A DNA stretch of 64,000 nt from Undaria pinnatifida (taxonomy: Eukaryota; Sar; Phaeophyceae; Laminariales; Alariaceae), in assembly GCA_012845835.1 (NCBI GenBank), contig JABAKD010000015.1, forward strand, positions 3,643,778-3,707,777, in the 5' to 3' direction. This document shows positions 1-12,300 of this stretch, in pieces. A program made the position numbers and the translations under genes. A model generated the notes under the pieces. The model was not told the DNA's origin and did not search any database. It was given only the letters and a program-made list of their open reading frames with translations. Numbering within the stretch: position 1 is the stretch's first letter; each line of letters opens with the position of its first letter.

Positions 1-183
1 ATTTAGGGTCGGCTATCTCCGAAGCAACCGGGGCAAAAAACAAAAAACGAAAACGATTATTACTACCCTCGATTTTTTTCGATAGGCGCCTGTGTCGCGC
101 GGCGCTTGCGCGGTCAAATCAGAGCTTCGGGAAATTATCCGAGGAGGTGTTGCGTGCAATCTCGCGTGTTGTGCGGTGGTCAC
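1..183 (-). other. FAM184-like intron 2, start
   Basis: Sequence downstream of the exon 2 donor up to the window edge. No further exon or exon copy is visible. Confidence 0.7.
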
Positions 184-315
184 CTGAGCTTCTGCGTTGA
201 TCTGCCCCTGTTTGGACGCGAGCTGCTCCTTGAAGCGTTTGATCTTGTTCGCGGCGTCGGACAGAATGTCCTGCATCTCTTTCTGGTGGTTTGTGTTGAC
301 CTCCTCTAGCTCGAA
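184..315 (-). CDS. FAM184: FAM184-like exon 2
   Basis: A 132-bp, 44-codon exon in phase 0 at both ends. It follows an AG acceptor (CCACCACCAG) and is followed by a GTGACC donor. It encodes FELEEVNTNHQKEMQDIL, then SDAANKIKRFKEQLASKQGQ and INAEAQ, a charged heptad-like helix matching the coiled coil after the FAM184 signature. The acceptor tract is unusual: instead of a T-rich tract it is an imperfect (ATCACC) microsatellite at 318-411. The longer open frame through it (His-rich) is a read-through artefact. Confidence 0.84.
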
Positions 316-3300
316 CTGGTGGTGGTTGCGGTGGTGACGGCGGTGATGATGATGGTGATGACGATAATGATGGAGGTGATGATAGGGACGACGATGTTGG
401 TGATGGTGATGCAAAACAGGAGCGACATAGGAGCGACATAAGGGAAAAGGGGGGTGTTAGACTAGGGGTCTAAAAATTCGATTTCGGCTAAGCCCTGGTT
501 GCATTTAGATCAAAACGAAGCCATGTAACAGGGGGGTGGGGACAACACTTGTGATAACGGCCTGTCCACAAGGTTTTCTCTGACGGTAAAAGCTCCAACG
601 AGTTCAGCTGGAAAGAGCGCGTGATGATCAACGAGTACAGTACAATCAAAGGTGGCGTCAATGGAAGAGGCGACACCTCTCAACCCACCAAAACTAGTCT
701 GCCTTGAGGTTCACGGATGATTTGGCTACCTTAGACCAGGTGGCGCATAACCGTTGCTGTGAAAAACGAGTGTCGTCCGCAACAACCCGTTGGAGACACT
801 GGGTGGATCAAAAACAACTGTTTATGATGTGCGTTATCAAAAATATTTTCGATAACTTGGGGTGGGTCATAGCGGCTACTACCGTGATAATATTATCCAC
901 AATCTGCTTGAGGCCCTAGGCCGACCATAACGGCTCCCGTGAGACGCGTGCTACGATACACGATAGGGGTACAGCAGTACCTTTTTTGGACCAAATACGA
1001 AACCTGACTGATGGGGCTCCTACACTAACAAACTACCCGATGTCGATGGAGAAATACTGCCATACATACGAATAATCGGGTTCTATGTTGTGGCGCGTTT
1101 TACAATACACACTATTAATAGGGGTACAGCATCTTTCCAGGTACTGGTACCTTTTTTTGACCAAATACAAAACCTGACTGACGGGGCTCCTACACTAAAA
1201 AACTACCCGATATCGATGGAGGAATACTGCCATACATACGGATAATCGGGTTCTATGTTGTGGCGCGTGTTACAATACACACTAGGGGTACAGCATCTTT
1301 CCAGGTACTGGTACCTTTTTTTGACTGAATACAAAATCTGACTGACGGGGCTCCTAAAGTAACACACCACTCGATGTCGATGAACGAAATACTGATATAT
1401 ATTCTATTAACAGTAATCGGGTTCTGTGAGACGCATTTTACAATAGGAATACAGCAGTACCTTCTTTTGTCCAAAGCAAGATCTGACAGATGGGGCGCTT
1501 AAACGAACACACCACCCGACGTCGATAAAGAAATACTGACATAATGCTACTAATAGTAATCGGGTTCTACGTGACGCGAGCTATGATGGGAATACACCTC
1601 TTTTTGACCAAACCAGTACCAGGTACCTTTTTTTTACCAACCATTTCTGGCTCACGGGTTCCCTCAAATACATCAAATACACCAATTACATCGATTGCAT
1701 GAATTCGACTACAAAACTACCCAATGTCGACGAAGAAACACTGATAAGACACACTAAATAATAATTGGGTTATAATAATTGGGTTATATGCGATGCGTGC
1801 CACTATAGGGGTACAGTAGTACCTTTTTTTGACCAAACCAGTACAAGGTACCTACTTTTTTACCAAACCAGTACAAAAAGGTAACTCTTTTGGAACAAGC
1901 CGGTACAAGGTACCTCTTTTTGACCAAACCATCTCTGGCCGACGGGGCTCCCAAATCACATAAACTACATCAATTACATCATTTTCATCAATTGGACTAT
2001 TAATCACAAGCTATTAAATACACTATGTCGTGGTATTCTTCACAAAAATGTTTACTGTAGTTGCACAAGCTCTCTTCACCTCCGGAATGCGATTGGGATT
2101 GAAGCTCCCCCGGGGGGTGTCGCGAGTTAGAAAGGGGAGAACACGGGCGGTTCTACGCACCATACATACACCCCAAGTAAAACATAAGAACAGCTCTCGA
2201 AAACTGAACGAAAAGGAATTACGGTAGTAACGTTTTTCGCCACCGCGCAAGCAACCGGGCAAAAAAGTCCGACCAGCCCCGACCAGCCCAAACGAGGTTT
2301 TCTAGTGTAGTCTGTGCCTAGGCCGTGAGGGTGTGCTTGGTCGGGTTGCGTTTTAGTCCATTTTCTCACGTATCGAGTTTTGCGCCGGGTATGATGGAGC
2401 TCCTTAATCCCTTTGAGACTTGATTATATCTTGATTATAGTACGGGGAAACATTGACGACGGAAAACTGACGATTACGGCATCATCGGTCATTGCTGGTT
2501 GGCAATGAAAACATTGGTGTCCGCACGACAATAACAACGCAAAGACCCGTTCGAAACGGGCGCAGGCAGCATGCATGCTCCCTAACTCGTACCGCCGCCG
2601 CACGTGCCCACGCTACCGGTAGACGCGTTGAAAACGTCGCAATTATCATCGTTTTTTTTGTTTCCACACACTGGGCTCCAATAGGGCTCATAAAAGGAAG
2701 CAGGAGCGGCAGAAAAACAAACGGTATGCACCTTCAACCACCGTAGCATATGATGCGGCTGTGCTCATGTTATCCGCAATAATCCCTGGTTTGGATCCGG
2801 GAAAGGACATTACCCACCGTACGACACGCGAGACGACACACATGGTGGGCCCTCCTGCGACGACGAGAGGAGTTTTGAAGGTGATCCCCTCGACAGCGGG
2901 GAGGAGAGTGCTAACGCCGAGCGACGGGACTACGGAGATGTTTTGGTGAGATCTTCTAGAGACGCGAGCTGATATAGAGGTAGACCTTTTTTCAGGGCTT
3001 GTTACCGGTCGGATCGTTCTCCGCGGGTCGGATCGGATCAGGTTGACCTGGCCCGACCCGTGATATTTGCATACCTCCTGACCCGATCCGAACCGACCGG
3101 TGAGATTTCGAACACCTCCCGACCCGAGCCCACTCGACCCACGGGTTTTTCTAATGCCACCTTACCTGACCCGTGGGCCTGGCCATGATCCGTGAGCAGC
3201 CTTGTTTATTTTTTAGCGAAAGTATTTACTCAACCCCTTTACAACTGGAAACCCGTTTTCGGGGACAAAATTACTTGGATTTAGTGTAGGGAGGGGTTCG

Positions 3301-6300
3301 GGACCCTAGAAGGGTTAACCCCCCCAAATCATCGGGTTGTGTCATTCTTGTTTCGCAGAGAATGATCGTTTTTTACACCTAGGGCATGGGGTGCGTTTAT
3401 CAGCTTACTTGAAAAAAAATCGGTTCGTTTGGTGAGGTATATACAGAGCTACTCAAGTCAAGACCCTTTTTTCAGGGGGGCAAAAAAAATGGTGCACCTC
3501 GGCCGTGCCTAAAATCAGCATTTTCTTTTGAGGGTGCCCATAACCCTCATTTGCTTGAAGAAATTGGATCGGAGATTCGTCCCTTCGCGAAGGGGGGTGT
3601 TATCTCGCGCGTTAATCCGGGCATTAGTGTACCATTTCACAGCAACGTCGACTGGGGCCCGGAGAACGCCATCACATCTCACGGAAACCTCAATGTACTT
3701 CTGAACCCCCCCCCCGAAAACGTGTTAAGTATCTTTCACTTTCTCAAAAGGGATTATTATTTGCGTCTTTCGGGGCACAACAAAAAGAAGAAGCTAGGGT
3801 TTTGGCCGAAGAAAACCGGCAAGTCCACGGTGTTGACTTAACCGAAGGGGCGAGGTTAAAATCAAGTCTGCGTTTTTGCAGATGGACAACAAACTGGTAC
3901 ACAAACGAACGTGTATTTTTACCCGGATCTCCAGGAGGATCTAAAAAAACAAGAAAAAAAAAAAGAAGAAGAAACAGAAGAAAAAAAATAGATTTGCGAC
4001 GTTATCAAGCGGCCATTAGTAGCAAGAGCATGCAGCCGTACAGGTATCATCATGCCTGCGCGCATCATGTGGTACATCTCGATTCCGGTGCACTCCGGGC
4101 ACAATGTCCTGCCCCAGCAGCCCGGACAACGACAGGAGGTACACCTTTTTTTCTGGCCCAAGACTCCTCCTCGCGTGAGGAGCTCTGTCCCTCATCCAAA
4201 GCCTAAGCCTTTTTTTCTTTAGATGTATTGGGAGCTTCGCCCGGTGAATCATTCCACAGCCTAGGAAAAGTACAGCACTGTTAATAGACACAACGAATCG
4301 TAACATTTTCAACAATAATATATATACTTCGAAGTTTTTTATATTTTTTTTTATGCTCCGGCGGATGGAAAAAAATAAAGCTTACGCTCACCACACTTGC
4401 ACGTATTTTAATACACGTCGTGTGTCGATTTGACTCAATTGCATTCGCAATTCAGCTGGTTTGCTGGCGTGTCCTTCGGTTCCCACTATGGCGATAGCGT
4501 GAGCTGTCCCTAAAAAGGTTATACAACGGTAGCGGTGATATTATTAGCACATTTATTTTGAGGCGTTCTACGGTAGCCCCCCCAAACTTTTCTTTAACGA
4601 AATCGCCGGTTTTTGAAACCAGCGCCCGGTCGTATCTCCCTAAATGTTGTGCCCCTTGAAACCCCGACGTCATCGTTCGATAGACCTTTGAACACAATAA
4701 AATACATGGAGAGACGTTTTGTTAGTAGCATCCGTCCTCGTGTCGAGCAACCATGAAAACGTTCGTTAAAGAAACTCGCTGGTTTTGAGGGGGACTATTC
4801 GTAGAATCAGTCATTAATACCCCGATTTTCACCTCCGGGTTTCCACCACTGGCACCAGTGACTTGTGTACCTCACGGACGAAAAAAAACTTCGGGGATGT
4901 TTTTGGCGCAGCGTAGCTTACCCTTCCGTTCCGGATTCCGTACCGCAAAATCAGAACAGCACGAAAGCTCAAGGTCGCCAAGGAACAGCGGGGGGCACTC
5001 GCGCGGGTGACCCCGAGCCACTGCCAAAAAAGAAGAGCACGCCTCAAAAAAGTGAAACCCCAAAAACCGTACAGGCCTTGGTCGAAAAATAATAACGGGA
5101 TCACGACGATTTTTTTTTTTTCGGACGTTTTTTTTTCGGGGGGGGGGGTTGAGGAGCCCGATCGTTCAGAAAAAAATATTTTAGGGCCCCGGAAACTTCC
5201 ACCTCTATGTCGTACGAGCAGCACGCTGTCCGATGTTGTGGTCGTTCGTCGCTTTGTCGACACATGCTACGACAGACGGAGGTACACCTTATTTTATTCT
5301 GGGGCTTCTCCTCGCTTGAAGGGCCTCTAAATCTCACTCGAGCACACACACATTTTGACCGGAGAAAAAACGCAAAACGCAACATACATGGCGGAAAAAA
5401 AAAACGAAAACATCGCCCAGAAGAGGTAGCAGGTATACAAGAAAGAAAATCGGAGTGAAAAACGAGCACGATACTACTCCGACGGTTTGGAGCGTCTCAA
5501 GCGTGGAACCTGACGCGTGCCACGACAGAGGTAGCGCTTTTCGTCTGAAACGATTTCTGAACGGCAGGGCTGCCCCTTAACCCTTCTTGACCCCAAATCG
5601 TCGGAATTTTCGTTATTATTATACTTTTTTTGCGTGATTCTCGTTGTGTACCTAGGCCATGGCATTTTTCTCATCAGCGATAAAGCAGATTTCTTTTTCC
5701 AAATCAGTTTTTGGGTTAAGAAGGACGTGTCTTAACCGACTCCTAAAGTGAGGGGTAGTATTGAGAAAAAAAAAGTGGTGCACCTCTCTATCGTAGCAGT
5801 CTGTGTCAACGATCGGCTAGCACGATACTTCTACACGTATATTTGTTTTTTTTGGACTACGTACGACAATAGTACCGTGGAAATGCTGCCCGGGTTGCGC
5901 GAAGGAAATTGTCTTCGAAGTCCTGTTTCGGGTGAGGAAAAGTGAGCACCTCGCCATGTCAGGAGCTCAGACAGTTCTTGGAATCTGCTGCACCCTTGTA
6001 GCCTGGGAGGACTGAGCAGCTGTATTTATTTTTTTCCAAATCAGTTTTTGGGTTAAAAAGGACGTGTCTTAACCTACTCCCAAAGTGAGGAGTAGTATTG
6101 AGAAAAAAAAGGCGGTGCACCTCTATCGTAGCAGTCTGTGTCAACCATCGGCTAGCACGATACTTCTACACGCATATTTGTTTTTTTTTCGGACTACGAC
6201 AATAGTACCGTGGAAATGCTGCCCGGGTTGCGCGAACGAAATTGTCTTCAAAGTCCTGTTTCGGGTGAGGAAAAGTGAGCTCCTCGCCATGTCAGGAGCT

Positions 6301-9300
6301 CAGAAAGTTCTTGGAATCTGCTGCACCCTTGTAGCCTGGGAGGACTGAGCAGCTGTATTTATTTTTTTCCAAATCACTTTTTGGGTTAAGAAGGACGTGC
6401 CTTAACCTACTCCCAAAGTGAGGAGTAGTATTGAGAAAAAAAAGGCGGTGCACCTCTATCGTAGTAGTCTGTGTCAACCATCGGCTAGCACGATACTTCT
6501 ACACGTATATTTGTAGTTTTTGGACTACGACAATTATACCGTGGAAATGCTGCCCGGGTTGCGCGAACGAAATTGTCTTTGAAGCCCTGTTTCGGGTGAA
6601 GAAAAGTGAGCTCCTCGCCATGTCAGGAGCTCAGAAAGTTCTTGGAATCTGCTGCACCCTTGCAGCCTGGGAGGACTGAGCAGCTGTACGGCTCGACTCG
6701 CGCATAGCGGGGTACTACCCGCTCATCCTCCTGCGCGTGGTACCACCCGTTGATCTTCCTGTGCGTGCTACCATAGAGGCATTAAGGTATACCTCTTTTT
6801 GGCTGAAGCGGTGTATGGATGGTGGGGCTCCTTACCCCACAATCGTCGGATTTTTTAATTTTTTAATTTTGCACATACTTTTTTTTTTCTTTGTATACCT
6901 GGGCCGTGGGATTTTTTCATCCGGTAGCAGTTTGTGTTGTTTGAAGCTGTTAGAGTGGGCCAAAGCCTCAGAAAAAAAAATGGGTGGGCTAGTGTTATGG
7001 TATTCCCCTGGGAGCCTAACAAGGCGTAATATATGGGATACGGCTGGATATTAAGGGTTCCACCTGCCTTCAAAGGCATGTGCGTATAGGAAAAAGGAGA
7101 TGATGTTTTGGCCTCGCGGAATTGAACGCTAATTGGGTTCGCCCGTGGCGTGTGTGGAATCAAGACAAGAGCTTATCTAGTACAAGTAAGTGAGTGACCA
7201 ACGTGGAACGTAGTAGAGAAACCCGCAAAGGGTGGCCTGTGTCTGTAACAGCCCCTTGATCTTATTATACATGGCTTCGTCGGCAGGACCATGTACAACA
7301 GCAGTGACCACACACAGCAGTACCAACGGCACTGCGAGGCGCTAACGCCGAAACATTTGCGGTCGCAACGGCGAGCCCCTTACTGTTAGTATTGTACACC
7401 TCTGTCGTACCAGGCGTCTAAAGGCTGGCGCACGTACCATTTGTTTTGGTCTCGTTTTTTTTTTTTTTTTTTTCATCCCGGAAGAGTTAATTAGCACCGG
7501 GGTTCGAGTGCGTCGCCATCCATTCTCGTGCACAAACAGGCCTTGACGCAAAAAAAAAAACAACACCAAAAAAATAAAAAAGGGGCATTTTTTACCGTGC
7601 ATGCGTGGAGCCACTTCATCATCGATACCGCGGGTACCGGCAATTTACCACCTATCTATCATGCGTCAACGGCGTTCCTCCACGGCTTTCCGTTCACAGC
7701 AACAGGCCCTCTACGGTGCCGGTATGTGCCTCGGCAGTAATAGAATAAGCAGTAGCGGTCCCTCTATAGTGCCGATATGTGCCTCTACAATACCGGAATA
7801 CGCAGTAGTGGTCCCTCTACAGTGCCGATATGTGCCTTTACGGCAGTACCGGAATACGCAGTAGTAGTGGTCCCTCTATAGTGCCGATATGTGCTTCTAC
7901 AGTACCGATATACGCAGTAGTGGTCCCTCTATAGTGTCGATTACCGAAAATACCGGCAGTATAGCGGTAACCGGCACTACTCTTTATCCTGCAACTACTT
8001 GTTAAGGAATTAGTAGGGTATTAGTCCGTTTGACCACTTGCACAGGTTAACCAATAGCTTACCCAAACTAAGCCTTACAACACTCTCCCCCCCTGAAACA
8101 GCGGGATAGCAGGTCGGCTGGATATACGGCGGACCTCTGTCAATATCCAAGCCGTTTCATTTCCTGGGGATACCAGGAAGAGTATTTTTCAAGTTCGACA
8201 TGGGGAAAATCTGAAAAGTTTATTATTGTGGATGGTGGGGATCGAACCCACGACCCAAAAACCCATGTCCTGCCGACGACGCCATTTGTTAAGGAATTAG
8301 TAGGGTATTAGTCCGTTTGACCACTTTGTTAAAAGGCTTAGTTTGGGTAAGCTATTGGTTAACCAGTTGCAAGTGGTCAAACGGACTAATACCCCACTAA
8401 TTCCTTAACAAATGGCGTCGACGGCAGGACCATGGGTTTTTGGGTCGTGGGTTCGATCCCCACATCCACCATAATAAACTTTTTCAGATTTTCCCATGGC
8501 GAACTTGAAAAATACTCTCCCCGGTATACCCAGGAAATGAAACGGCTTGGATATATTGACAGGTCCGCCCGTATATCCGGCCGACCTGCTATCCCGCCGT
8601 TTCAGGGGGGGAGAGTGTTATAAGGCTTAGTTTGGGTAAGCTATTGGTTAACCTTTTGCAAGTGGTCAAACGGACTAATACCCTCTAAATACCTTAACAA
8701 CTTGCACAGGTTAACCAATAGCTTACCCAAACTAAGCCTTATAACATACTGGCGTTTCCCATCAGCGCCGTGCGATTCATAGGCACTACAGCGGGCAAAC
8801 CGACACTACTACTCGACCGGTGATGTAGAGAGACCACCGCTGTAGCGCGAAGTCTGCGTGGCTTCTTTACGTGCTCTTCGTGAGCGCAGGTCGGGGTTTT
8901 TCGAATGATGGCGGTTTTCCGGTATTTTATGTGTTGTGTTCTGTTTATCAGTAACGGGGTGGCGCGTCCTGAAAAGCTTACCGGTATTTCATAAAAATAT
9001 TTCAAGGCTTCAACCGTGAGTTCGACGAATTTCGGGTCAATACTAGCTTACCGGTATTAGAGATTCCGAGACGAAACGGGAAGAGCACAGTGAACAGCGT
9101 TTAGAGCAGGCAGGTGCTACTACTGTTGTAGAGGTTCACCAGGCATGGTTTTTGCCTACTGAGGGTGGTGGCTTGAGGAGCGCTATACCTCACCAAAACA
9201 AACTGATTTCGAGTACACTGAAAGAGACAATCCGATTCAAACAAACACGTGGCACAGGCATGTACTTCAGAGTGACTGGAGCCTGTCCTGTGACCACGGA

Positions 9301-12300
9301 CTGGGTTATGCGAGATAGGGCGGGAACAACAACCAAAAAACAACAACAAATAATGTAGTTCCGACGAGTTTGGGTTAACGCCTTCACAACTGGAAACCCG
9401 TGTTTGGAGACAATTTACTTGGAATTAGTATAGGGCGGGGGTTTGGTGCTCTTTTAGAGCCATCAGCAGTGCTGCCTATTTCGCAGAACTCGTCAGCATC
9501 AGCCAGTCGCAGTCAACACTCAACAACAGCAGTTGTTGGCGGCTTTATTAGTTTGGCGGGTGATGCGTTGAAATATCGGAACTACGCCGCGAGGCGTTCG
9601 TGATGCGTTGAAATATCGGAACTACGCCGCAAGGCGTTCGCGATTTTGTTGGCGCAGCGTAGCTTACGATTCCACCGCGGATTTACATCGCGAAGTGACA
9701 AAACGACAAGAAAGAGCTCAAGACCGCGAAGGAACAAGGGAGTCACTCGCGCCACTGCAAAAAGTTTGTACGGCACTCCCTCTGCACCCTGATTTGATGG
9801 TTCCGCCCTCAACGGCATCTGCCAAGGTATACCTAGGCGGCCACTATGCTACTGGTACAGCAGGGTTAACCAACTGCCCACCCAAACCACATCAAGCCCT
9901 AAAACAAGTACCGCAACTGCTGTATGGGCCCCCAAAATAAAGCGGCGGTGTGCCGGAGCCATATGACCGAACCGGTCGCCCCGGTGGCGTATCAGGTTAT
10001 CCTCGAGCCTGGTATAGGTCAGTTTCGTGAGTTCGAGCCCCGCCGAGTGCATACTCGTATAAATTCGTTGGGACTTTTTCTTGTGCACAAATTGACTTGC
10101 GGAAAGCGCGAGAGCGTGAGTTAGCAACATTCGATGAACAATCGACGAGCAGTGGGATTGCTGAACCCTATGCGCGATAAAAATTGGAGGCAAGAACCGG
10201 GGAGGAGAAGGGATGACACCTGTGACCACGGCTTGTCCAGAAGCTGGAAAGTGAAAGTGTGCTATAAAAAAAAAAAAAAAAAAAAAATGACCGCCTTATA
10301 GAGGGAAGTCGCCTTGTTCCCTTGACAAATGGCGTCGTCGGCAGACCATGTTTTTGTTGGGTCGTGGGTTCCAAATCCCACCCATCCACAACAATAAACT
10401 TTTTCAGACTTTCCCCATGTCGAACTTGAAAAATACTCTCCCCGGTGTCCCCAGGAAATGAAACCGGTTGGATATTGACAGGTTCGTTCGTATATCCGGC
10501 CGAAACCTGCTATCCCGCCGTTTCTAGGGGAGAGAGTGTTGTAAGGCTTAGTTGGGGTAAGCAATTGGTTAATCTTTGGCAAATGGTCAAAGCGGACTAA
10601 AACCTCACTAATTTCTTAGCACCAGGCTATGAGTGCAATCCACTATTCCCCAGTCGCGCCAAGCGTTTTTGACCGCCATACATAATACAGGGATACCCGC
10701 CTTACTCAGACCGCCTTGTGTAGGGATACCCGCCTTGCTCAGACCGCCTTGCGTAGGGATACCCACCTTGCTCAGACCGCCTTGTGTAGGGATACCCGCC
10801 TTGCTCAGACCGCCTTTTGTAGGGATACCCGCCTTGCTCAGACCGCCTTGTGTAGGGATACCCGCCTTACTCTACTAGCGAACACATACCCGCGGCCGAT
10901 AGAAAACACGCCCTAGGCGGTTTAGAATACAGTGTTAAGTGCACGAGCTAAAAATTGAGGTAATTACCGGCCTTCCAAGGCCTTACCTTGGCAGTCGCTC
11001 TTCTCAATGGTTACGGACGCGGAGGTCGTAGTACCGGGAGTTCCGAAAGCGTTACGACGCTTTCTACGACAGGGGTAGAAGTTTTATGCCCAACATATTC
11101 CTGACTGGGACGAGGCTCTTCGACCGAGGGAGATGCCCAACATCCTTGGGACGTGTTGTGTTTTTACCTTCGACATCTATATAATAGGTTGTTGGCTTAT
11201 TGTGTGTCGGGGGTACTCTTGCCATTTTTTTTCTTCTCTGTTTCAGTCGACGCGGTGAGGTTTCGGGATGGGTTGTGCTCATACCTTCAATATCTACTTG
11301 AAGTAGTACTAGGTCGTTGGTTCGTTCGTCGGGGGTGTTGTTTCATTTTTTCCTATCGATTTTCATTGAACGGCTAAGATGGAGAGCTCATCCTACGAGC
11401 AGGCAATGGAAAATAGGTGTTATGTACCACATCTCGATCGTAGCATGCGTCGCACGCTTCGCAAACACAATGTTTGCGCTTACGCTGAATGCCGAATGAC
11501 GGTTGCCGTCGCCATAGCTCTCCTTCACGACCGACCGCACCCACGAGTTTGGGGACAATCTTCCTCGATGTTTGGGTTGGATAAGTTCTGCAGCACAGTG
11601 CAAGCCTCCTTTATTATTACTAAAAACCGGAAATTGCGAAACAAGCGAGACACAGGCCAAGAAATTATGGAAAATAATAAATCCGGGAGCTGTGATGCTG
11701 AAGTTGTTACAAAACACACCTTCTTCCGAATAAATCACCCGGCCTGGATCAAAAATGCGTTTTTTTTTGGGGGGGGGGGTCGGGCGGTCATGCCATCTAT
11801 TATCTTCGCACTTTTTTTCTTTCTTTCTCCCTCCCTAGATGTAGCCCAGATCCACGGTCACTAACAAGCAGGCTCTTCTCCCCTCTCCCCACTACGGAGC
11901 GGGCCTCCATTTTTTTTTTCTATCGCGAAAATGCTTTTTGACCTTTTCTCTCCTCATCCACTTGCTTGCATCGAGTTGCGCCTCAGTATTTCAGTTTATT
12001 TGGTATTCTTTTACTTGTCATTGTGAGAAAAAGGTGGAAGGGGTCGCAGTCCCCTGCCAGAATGACAATAATAAAAAAAACGCCTCCACATGTACCGTGA
12101 TACGCACGTTACGTTGGGCTGCGGAAGCAACTGAGTTAAATCGACACACGACGCGTATGAAAATACGTGGAAGTGTGGTGAGCTATTAAAGCTATATTTT
12201 TCCCCATCCGGAGGATGAAAAAAAAAAGAAAAGAAAGTAGCCAGTTGCGTGGGGAGGGAACGCACGCGGCAACCATTATCCACGCACGCCCCGCTCATAT

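Noticed and set aside
13-414. His-rich 133-residue frame on the minus strand
   Set aside because: Only the central 44 codons are an exon; the His run is a microsatellite in the intron and the C-terminus is read-through past a GT donor.
8230-8460. Functional tRNA genes
   Set aside because: Perfect T-arms but no proper anticodon arm or acceptor pairing, and the sequence continues into a repeated body; they are SINE-B heads.
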